Program-made: the position numbers and the translations under genes
Part shown: positions 56,168-64,000 of the stretch, one piece after another
Numbering within the stretch: position 1 is the first letter of the stretch
How the letters are laid out: each line of letters begins with the position of its first letter
Notes under the pieces: model-generated
Database searches by the model: none
Told to the model about the DNA's origin: nothing
The model's input: only the letters and a program-made list of their open reading frames with translations
NCBI GenBank assembly: GCA_030278955.1
Contig: JAOANR010000015.1
Span: 35,744,487 to 35,808,486 of the forward strand
Direction: 5' to 3'
Origin: Hygrophila difformis
Taxonomy: Eukaryota > Streptophyta > Magnoliopsida > Lamiales > Acanthaceae
DNA length: 64,000 nt

Positions 56168-56175
56168 TATTTATA
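56168..56175 (-). promoter_or_regulatory. TATA box candidate of peroxidase gene 3
   Basis: The minus strand reads TATAAATA about 80 bp upstream of the ATG. A second copy with the CTACTATAAATACC context shared with genes 1 and 2 is at 56229-56236, about 140 bp upstream. Confidence 0.5.
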
Positions 56176-56236
56176 ACGTGGATGATTTGGTGAATGATAT
56201 GATGAAAGGGGAATGATTGGGGGTAGGGTATTTATA

Positions 56237-56714
56237 GTAGTGGCAAAAGATCCTTAGAATCGTCAGAGGTGGTAATAACTGGTGAGGATGGGATATGTAG
56301 GTTGCATGTTGACATTGCATGGTTAATTAATAATTTAATGGTGGAAGGAGGGTATGTATATATATATGCTATGCAATTCAATAGGAGGGTTGAATACGCC
56401 ATGTAATTAAAGTTGACATTGGACATTTTCTTGCTCTAATCAAATAATTAATTAATGCTCTGTCGTCGTCATTATGACTTTTTGTAATGCTAATTGTGAT
56501 GATCATTTGCTATTTACGCGCTCCTAATGAAAGCTTCAGACCCTAGCTAGCTTCTATCGAACAACCTAATCATTGGGTGGTGTGCCTAATTATTTGGTGG
56601 TGTACTGGTGTAGTAGTTTTCTATTATATTCACCTTGGCTTCATTTTTGCTCAATTTAAATTAAATACCGTGCTTATTGTCGAGTCCGTTCATACATCCA
56701 CCGTGTTTGCAAAC
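56237..56714. other. Upstream region of peroxidase gene 3, no gene seen
   Basis: AT-rich DNA between the peroxidase promoter and the LTR at 56715. Nothing else recognised. Confidence 0.5.
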
Positions 56715-57416
56715 TGTTAACCCCAAAATTTTAGGCCCAATGAATTAATTCATTAGGCCCAGTGAATTTAGCCCAATCTACTTTCGAGGGGCCCAATTCA
56801 GAGGCCCGTTAAATTTAGCTCAATACATTTGTCGAAGCCCAATCCAATTCAAGGAATATCCGGATCCATGTGGTAAGAAGCCGCCATCTATCAGTTCAAA
56901 ATGTGTCCAGGTGACGATCATGAGGCAACGCCACGCGGCTTGGTGATTTGAGGCTGCAACCCTTGGAGAAGATTGTGGAGGGCTTTAAAGCGAGGCACCA
57001 TCCAAGGAGAGGATCCCGCCACATGAATAACAGGCGCCATCTCCTAATTCTATCCGGAAACAAACGCTACGTTACCACAAAGGGCAACCAAGAGAAGATC
57101 GCGTTCCATTAATGTAGGGCGCCATCAAAGGGGAGGGGAATCGGTGCATTGAAGCTGGAGAGATCGTCCTCCCATTGTCTATAAAAGAATGAGGATATAT
57201 GGAGGCAAGGCATCTACACACCCCCAAGAGGACGCATTTCAATATTTTTTTTACTTCCTGCGAGTTTTTCGTTTCTGCAAGTTTTTCTTGTTTTTCTTCC
57301 ATTCCATTCCGTAATTTCTTGTTCCTACAGCTTTTATTTAAATTTCTGTAATTCCATTCCTCAATCCTTGTAACCATCTCCATCAATATCAATCAACAAA
57401 AAATTCTTGGTTAACA
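56715..57416 (+). repeat. 5' LTR of the Tat-clade element (702 bp)
   Basis: Starts TGTTAACC and ends GGTTAACA, an 8-bp terminal inverted repeat. A TATAAAA at 57180-57186 is the likely TATA box. The end is fixed by the primer site two bases later. Confidence 0.8.
57180..57186 (+). promoter_or_regulatory. TATA box of the Tat-clade LTR
   Basis: TCTATAAAAGAATGAGG, about 465 bp into the LTR. Confidence 0.65.
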
Positions 57417-57419
57417 AAT

Positions 57420-57437
57420 TGGCACGCCCAGTGGGAC
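57420..57437 (+). other. Primer binding site of the Tat-clade element
   Basis: TGGCACGCCCAGTGGGAC lies three bases after the LTR. The TGGC start and position fit a tRNA primer site; I do not assign the tRNA. Confidence 0.7.
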
Positions 57438-57468
57438 TCGAGTGGAAACCATATTCGCTTAGGAGTGT

Positions 57469-58791
57469 ATGCTACTTAGATCTGGACGAGTAGTAAGGGA
57501 CTTAACACAAAAATTTGAAGAGATGTTGCTGCATGATGAAACTCCAGTAAGAACACCATCTGAGAACGCCGATAATGCGGCGGCTACCTCTCAACCACCG
57601 CAAGGGATAATGCAAGTCCCCATCCTTTCGAAACAAATGCGGCTATCGATGACCGAATTGATGGCCGAATTCATGCCTTTACTTACAAGGCACCTTATGG
57701 ACGTATTGCGGCCTGCTATGGCTGATCAGACTGATAAGATAAGTGGATCACTGCGAACTTCGCAAGAGGGCTCCATTTCAACGAATGGCACGAATGTGCC
57801 ACCAAGCATCCCAGGGCTGTATGGCGGCCTACAAAGGACTTGGGGGACAACATCTAGTCAGCCACCACTTTCCGAGTTTGGAGGGCTGGCGAGTTTGCCC
57901 TCATTCCCGTCTACTCTTGCTTTCACTCATGCGGCACATAACATGCCGAATTTTAGCATGGCATCACGCCAGACAACAACACAACCATATGGAGTGGCGG
58001 CTCCCATGCCATCAGCCGCCATCCCTACTGCTATGGGAGGACACATGCCACAAGTGGCTACAGCACCACCAGCCGCCATGCACCATCATCCGGCCGCCAA
58101 CAACCTACCGGTCGCCAACCCTCTTCCAGCCGCCAACCCTGTCCCGGCCGCCATGGCTCATCAGGCCGCCAACCCGCATCCGGCTGCCATGGCTCAAGCC
58201 GCCAACCTACACCCGGCAGCCATGGCTGCTCAGGCCGCCAACCCTCTCCCGGCCGCCATCTATCCTCAAGCCGCCATGCCTTCTACACAGGCACCCGCGG
58301 TGTCACCCGAATTGTTGGCAGATATGATGCAACAACACTTCGGGATTTAATTAAGGCCGATGGAACGACCTACGTACAGGAAACCATACCCGGATTGGGT
58401 AGACACTATACAGCCTTATCCTAGAGGCTTCAAAATGCCCAAGTTCTCCACGTTCTCGGGAGACGACGGCAAATCAACAGTAGAACATGTGGGCAGGTTT
58501 ACTTCTCAATGTGGGGAAGCTGCAGCCAATGATTGGCTGAAGTTAAGATTGTTCAGCTCATCTTTGACTGGACCTGCATTTGCCTGGTTTGCATCCTTGC
58601 GGCCGAATTCAATTCAAAATTGGGCCGATCTCGAGCGGGCATTTCACGACAGATTCTATACACCTCTGTCACAGGTTAGTCTTGCAGATCTCACTAACCC
58701 CAAACAATTTGCCGATGAGGCGGCAAGTTCTTTTATTAATAGATTGCAGTGCCTTAAAGGCCGATGTACTATGGCAATACCTGATAAATAA
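57469..58791 (+). pseudogene. Tat-clade gag, N-terminal and capsid part (interrupted)
   Basis: One frame with an in-frame TAA at 58348-58350, so it reads as two ORFs (57469-58350 and 58360-58791). The first part ends in a low-complexity Ala/Pro stretch built from repeated AANPLPAAM-like units (58075-58290). The second has the gag capsid domain (MPKFSTFSGDD, WLKLRLFSSSLTGPAFAWF, LERAFHDRFY). A second stop at 58789-58791 and a frame change near 58836 follow. The element would need these read through to make gag. Confidence 0.8.
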
Positions 58792-58844
58792 ATAGCCAAT
58801 ATAACAGTGGCTAACATGTTACCGAGATTAAAGAACATTTAATT

Positions 58845-60461
58845 GTGCAGGATGCAACTGACCTTGCCCAGCTGGCCGAGAGAGCGGCCCGCGTGGAAAA
58901 ATTCCTGGGAGAACAGGAAGAGAGGCGTCCTACGCGTCGAGTCCACTTCGAGGAGGTGAGACTCAATGATGAGGAGGACGAGGCTGTGGAGGTGGCTGTT
59001 GCAGAACTAGTGCACACAGCCAAACCGCATACGTGTGCGGCTCTCAAGCCGCCAAAGCAAAGAGAGGCTAAGTATAAGCCTGAAGAAGACCTCTTTGACA
59101 TGGGCAAGGCGGACCAAGTGTTCGATGCTCTACTCAGAGACGGTGTGATCAAGTTGCCCGAAGGGCAAAAATTACCAGCGGCCGAGGAAATTCGAGGCCG
59201 AGCATTTTGTAAGTGGCATAATTCGTATACTCATAGCATTACTAAATGCAGGAGTTTTGGGACTGCCATACAGAACAAAATAAAAGAGGGACGTTTGAAA
59301 ATTGCAGGTATGAAGGTGGATTTAGATCCATTCCCTCAGCTTCCCATTGGTGCTTCTGGACTCATCCCAAATCCAGAAGATGATGGCTCCAGTAGCCGAA
59401 CTGATAAAGGAAAGGAACACATTGAAATGGATGAAGAGGATGTGGACTTGTTGTCGGATGAGTCCGATCATGAAAAAAGAAAAGAGTTGTATAAAAAGCA
59501 ACCAAGATTTAAAAACATGTCAAAGGAGGACTTCAAGAAAGTCCTGGAAGCGGAGGAGCGAGAACATCAGAAGAAGCAAAATCCTCCTTTGAGGGTTGAG
59601 ATCCCTAAGCATGCTGTAGAGATTCATGAAAACGGGAGACACCAACCTATTACTCGTAATTATAGGCATGGTGTACAGGTGGTTCCAACCTTGGTGAGGC
59701 GTCCAGAACATCCATTTGGGACTGAAAGGTGGATGAAGAATAGGGCTCAGAACAAAGCTGCTCAAAAGGAGCCGCCACCCATGACTAGAAGTCAATTTAG
59801 GCGGGCTCAGAGACGGTATGCAGAAGAGATGCGGCAATGGAAAGCTCAGATCCATAAGTTGGAGTCTTCCAGGCCACGGAAGCCAATACAGCCGACTTAC
59901 TTCAGAGGAGAAACCTCCGAACAGCGGAGACCCCTTCACCAGAAGATACGTGATACGGGGGCAACGTTGCCAGCTAGGGAGTATAACTCGTCCATGACAC
60001 CCCATCAAGGAAAGTTGCATGAGGTTTCTAGGAGACCACACCAGCCGCCATCACCTTCCGTCAGGAGGCCAGTCCGAGAAAGACTGCAACCGCCATTACC
60101 CTCCACCAGGAGGCCAGTGAGGGAAATGTTGCAACCACCATCACCTTCTACTACTAGGAGGCCAGTGCGAGAGAGGCTGCTGTGGGCAGAACGAAAGCCT
60201 CAGCTGCCATCACCAAGGCCTAAGGTAACCAAAGCTGAACTTCCTCAAACTAACATTTCATCATCAGTTTCTAATGACAAAGTAAAAGTTGTCGCCACAA
60301 CCGAATCTGGTGAAGAAGGAAGCAAGGTTAAGTCTGTGGGACAAAAGTTCATTGAGAAGCTGGACAAAATGGACATGACTCCTTCAAACATGGCTATGGC
60401 TAGTGTGCTTATGAAATACATGGCATATTTGGCAGCCCATGAAGCCAGTGAATTTTGGTGA
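58845..60461 (+). pseudogene. Tat-clade gag C-terminal part and linker
   Basis: 538 codons open. Acidic N-terminus, then FCKWHNSYTHSITKCRSF, a degenerate zinc-knuckle-like region typical of Tat gag, then a long basic, Pro/Arg-rich stretch with three near-repeats of RRPVRE (about 60065-60170). It continues in other frames at 60439-60870 and 60827 onward. No enzymatic domain. Confidence 0.7.
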
Positions 60462-61710
60462 GCCACATAGTTTTGAAGGATTCACGGCTTACTGCAAGAC
60501 TGTGGAAACCCAGAAGAAGTCAAAGATACAATTTGAAACGAAATCGACCAATGAGGCACCACAAGTGAATTTTGGTGCTATTACACCTACAGAGGTGGAG
60601 GCTGCTGTGGAGGCCAATCTCGATAAACCTAAAGTTGGGATTGGTGCCCTAGGCATCATGACTGATGAATATGGCACGATGGATGATATCAATATTGATG
60701 AGGAATATGGAGATGGATATGGTGATGTAAACCTCACTATTGACGAAGGGTATGAAGATGGTGTATGGGGTGATGTGAACCTCAATATTGATGAGGAGTA
60801 TCATGTTGAATTAGACGGCATGGATCTTGAAGATGAGGCTTTCTGGAAAAAAATTGGACAAAGAACTTAAAGAAGCAGACCATAGGAAAGAAGAAGGGCC
60901 GAATGACCCGTCCGTACCTATACAGGTTGTTGGATTGGCGGTTGATGAAGAGTTAAGTGATGCTGAATCAGAGATATGGGATGAAGATGAGCCATCATTC
61001 GCCAGGCTCATTGAAGATATGGATGAAATGATAGCGGAGTTGTCCCATCCAACCAGAGACTTGCCTCTCACACAAGAGCTTGTTGGCCAACATGATGCAC
61101 AAAGTTTGGCTTTGGCACAGTTTGCCAAACCAGAGGTGGCCCAAACGAGGCAACTAAAGCCCTTATATGTCAAGGCTCACATTGACGGACGTCCTGTGAG
61201 CAGGGTGTTTGTTGATAATGGGGCGGCAACCAATGTGATGCCGATGTCAACTCTAAGGAAGATTGGGAAGAGTGAGAAAGATCTGATCCCCACCAAGGTC
61301 AGAATGTGCAGTTTTGTGGTAGAAGCAACACAGCCTGCCGGATTCATAACGGCGGATGTCACTATTGGTTCCAAGACAATCAAGGTGGCTTTCTTTGTGG
61401 TGAGGTCAAAACTTGTTATTCAGCATTGTTGGGACGTGACTGGATTCACATGGCGCAATGTGTGCCATCCACCCTCCACCAGCAGTTGCTAATTTGGGAT
61501 GGCGATCAGATAGAATTGGTGGAGGCGGATCCTCAACCCTTTGCAGGACATGACGCCAATAATGATGAGGCGATCTTCTATTTGGAGGACATCCAACCTG
61601 CATCGGCTTTAATTGGTATGGACATTGATCTAGAATCCATCGACTTCACAACAAGCGGCTTCAAGTTACATTCTGCAGATAGCCGGCGTGAAGCATCAAG
61701 CTCTTCATGA
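60439..61710 (+). pseudogene. Tat-clade acidic linker and protease region (frame-shifted)
   Basis: 60439-60870 codes an acidic segment with repeated NIDEEYGDG/TIDEGYEDG/NIDEEY units. 60827-61492 contains the retropepsin motif RVFVDNGAATNVMP (about 61200-61245). The protease C-terminal side (LLGRDWIH) continues in a different frame (61306-61710). At least two frame changes, so inactive unless the lesions are assembly errors. Confidence 0.8.
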
Positions 61711-63091
61711 TGAGCAGCCATGACATTTATAAAGATTTGTTGCAGCGGCTCGCCAACACTGAAATAATGATGGGCGCCGAAGACAAGTCTAAAAACCCAA
61801 CTGACACTCGGCCATCTGAGTGGCCATCACCTGTGAAGCGGACGTTGCCTAGTCCGGAAGCCAAGGAACCACTTGCAGACATCAACCTCGGGACAGAAGT
61901 GGAGCCAAAGCTGACCAAGATAAGTGCATCGTTGCCTGAGGAGGAGCGGCACCAGCTAGTGGAGCTGATTCATAAGTATAAGGATTGCTTTGCATGGCAG
62001 TACACAGACATGCTGGGACTATCAAGAGAGCTAGTGGAACATAAGTTGCCAACTCATCCAGAATTCAGACCTCATAAGCAGCCGCCAAGACGGTTCGATC
62101 CAGACACCATCCCAAAAATAAAGGCCGAGATTGAGAAGCTTCTTAAAGCAGGTTACATTAGAACTTGTCGTTATGTAGAATGGCTTGCAAATATTGTACC
62201 TCTTGTAAAGAAAAATGGTCAATTGAGAGTCTGTATAGACTTTAGGAGCTTAAACTTGGCAATGCCCAAGGATGAATATGTAATGCCTATGGCCGATATG
62301 CTTGTTGATGCGGCCGCCGGCCACAAGTTTTTATCTTTAATGGATTGTTATTCTAGATACAACCAAATCTTCATTTCTGAAATGATGTACATAAAACAGC
62401 TTTTCGTTGCCCAGGGTCAGTCAGCATTTTTGAATGGGTAGTCATGCCCTTTGGATTGAAAAATGCTGGGGCAACATACCAAATAGCCATGAACATGATT
62501 TTTCATGATTTAATCGGTCATACACTTGAAGTGTATATTGATGACATAGTGGTAAAATCATGTGAGTTTGGTCAACACTTGGCTCACCTCGAAGGTGCCT
62601 TCATCCAAATGAGGCAGCATGGATTGAAAATTAATCCAGCTAAGTGTGCCTTCGGAGTGGCGGCGGGGAACTTCTTAGGTTTCTTGGTCCATGAAAGGGG
62701 CATTGAGGTAGACCAGAATAAAGCTAAGGCCATCTTGGAAGCTCGTGCACTGTCCAATCTCAAGGAGCTGCAATCATTGATTGGCAAAATCAATTTCTTA
62801 AGGAGGTTCATTGCCAACGCCGCAGGGAAGATGAAAGCGTTCACTACCTTACTTAAAGGGAGAAAGAATGAGACGTTCTTATGGGCGGCTGAGCATCAAG
62901 CAGCCTTTGAAGAAATAAAGAGAGCGTTGGTCAATCCTCCAGTATTGGTGCCGCCAAGGCCTGGAGTGCCTTTAAAACTTACGTATCAGCCGCCGAAGAA
63001 TCTATCGGATGCCTACTTGCACAGGATGATGAAGGCGGCAAGGAGAGAGCTATCTATTACCTCAGCAAGACTTTGCAAGGGCCAGAGGTAA
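61707..63091 (+). pseudogene. Tat-clade reverse transcriptase and first RNase H start (frame-shifted)
   Basis: 61707-62441 carries the N-terminal RT (VCIDFRSLNLAMPKDEY, LMDCYSRYNQIFIS) and stops at 62439. The RT continues in another frame at 62444 (MPFGLKNAGATYQ) with an intact catalytic YIDDIVVK near 62535 and the connection region FLRRFIANAAGKMKAFTTLL. It ends at 63091 in the RNase H region, which is itself frame-shifted. Confidence 0.88.
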
Positions 63092-64000
63092 GATATACCA
63101 CATTAGAAAAATTGTGCTACGCCCTAGTGTACTCCTATAACAAGTTGGAACACTGCATGCTGCCAAGAACAGTTCATGTAGTAGCTCCCTTTGACTTGGT
63201 GAAGACACTTTTGCACAAGCCAGCATTAAAGGGTAGGCAAGCTAAGTGGGCTATGAAGATCAGTCCTTTTACCCTTGTACACGTCCCCCAAAAGGCAGTC
63301 AAGGGACAAGCTTTAGCTGACTTCTTAGCTCAACACCCTTCGTTGGTTTTGCCAGAGGATCCCAAAGAAGCGTCCTTTATGGGATTCGAACCTTGGGAAC
63401 TAACCTTTGATGGATCTTGTGCAAGCAGCGGCTCGGGAGCCGGTATTACGATCACTAAAGCCTGGCACCACCAACAATCAAGCGAAATACGAAGCTTTGA
63501 TATTTGGCCTCGAAACTGCATTGCTAAAGGGTGCGAAATCCATTACAATTTTTGGAGATTCCCAAGTCATCCTGAAGCAGCTAACGGGAGAATATGAATG
63601 CAAGAGTCCCAGATTGATTAAGTGCTATGAGACAGCACTAGAACTACTAGGCAAGTTTTCGGATGCCACCATCATACATGTGCCAAGAAGCCAAAATCAA
63701 GAGGCCAACGAGGCGGCTCAACTTGCTTCAGGTTGGCAGACTGGTCGACCTAGGGGGGCACCACGCATTGCCACCATCACAAGTGAGCCTGAGGACCAAC
63801 AAGAGAGTGGTGATTGGAGGACTGAGATCATACGGTACCTCGAGAACCCGTCATCTGGAGGAGATAACTTGCTAAAAGTAAAAGCTTTGCCATACGCACT
63901 GGTCAATGGCGAATTATTTCGAAGGGCAGTTGATGGATTGCTGCTCAAGTGTATAGGTCCCGAGGATGCTAAGTTGGTAATGGGAGAAGTCCATGAGGGG
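63073..64000 (+). pseudogene. Tat-clade RNase H, second RNase H and start of integrase (frame-shifted, runs off edge)
   Basis: 63073-63597 holds the end of the retroviral-type RNase H (YTTLEKLCYALVYS) and then the second, plant-type RNase H (WELTFDGSCASSGSGAGI). Its later parts (HVPRSQNQEANEAAQLA) are in a different frame from 63663. The stretch from about 63900 (GELFRRAVDGLLLKCI) is the start of the integrase zinc region, cut by the window end. Confidence 0.82.

Larger units (their letters stand above)
56715..64000 (+). mobile_element. Decayed Tat-clade Ty3 retrotransposon, right end outside window
   Basis: 5' LTR (56715-57416), primer site, gag, protease, RT, RNase H and a second RNase H are readable in order on the plus strand but spread over all three frames with several stops. 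The extra RNase H after the normal one marks the Tat clade (Ogre/Retand relatives). The integrase begins at the right edge. The 3' LTR is not in the window, so age cannot be judged from LTRs. Confidence 0.85.

Noticed and set aside
57743..58327. A second long ORF overlapping Tat gag
   Set aside because: A frame shadow of the repetitive Ala/Pro coding region.

Overview
The window is nuclear DNA of a flowering plant, most likely a eudicot. Evidence is the class III peroxidase genes with plant introns, plant-type Ty3 lineages (Athila, Tekay, Tat), Helitrons, Stowaway-like MITEs and an AT-rich intergenic background. The species cannot be named from sequence alone. Almost everything is transposable element. 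The only ordinary host genes I can support are three secretory peroxidase genes, all on the minus strand.

Layout. (1) 1-22224: a giant minus-strand Athila-type LTR retrotransposon. Its 5' LTR is 18899-22224, its tRNA-Asp-type primer site is 18881-18898, and the first 428 bases of its 3' LTR lie at the left edge. Besides gag-pol it carries an array of five intact F-box genes (6598-12221) and an intact 1595-codon accessory ORF (1481-6268), all in the sense of the element. If the 3' LTR is full length, the element is about 25 kb. (2) 22225-22560: a short GC-rich island of unknown origin. (3) 22708-26318: a decayed Helitron with helicase relics and a perfect 3' hairpin. (4) 26319-28400: peroxidase gene 1 and flank. 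(5) 28529-33336: intergenic DNA with a Stowaway-like MITE, a non-autonomous hAT with 8-bp target duplication, a MULE-like element and a foldback element. (6) 33337-52540: a second, duplicated copy of the peroxidase block, split by a minus-strand Helitron (33567-46637) that itself contains a complete young Tekay chromovirus (33943-44313, TSD ATCTG), and by another Helitron (46966-50964). Peroxidase gene 2 is at 51276-52395. (7) 52781-54514: a long-terminal-inverted-repeat element. (8) 54961-56090: peroxidase gene 3. (9) 56715-64000: a plus-strand Tat-clade LTR retrotransposon with dual RNase H, badly decayed and cut off by the right edge.

The part most worth following up is the F-box cassette in the Athila-type element. 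Three transcription units each have a TATA-like box. Two begin with a 17-nt mini-exon coding MASNNP or MAENNP. One mini-exon is followed by three consecutive F-box exons, all with acceptors in the same phase. A fifth F-box gene lacks the intron exactly at that junction, as expected if a spliced transcript was reverse-transcribed. The accessory ORF has its own TATA-like box between two hairpins that copy the PPT/LTR junction. Short palindromes built on CTCGCTTTG/CAAAGCGAG recur in the LTR and upstream of the F-box array. An element encoding several SCF-type substrate adaptors could be manipulating host protein degradation; that function is inference.
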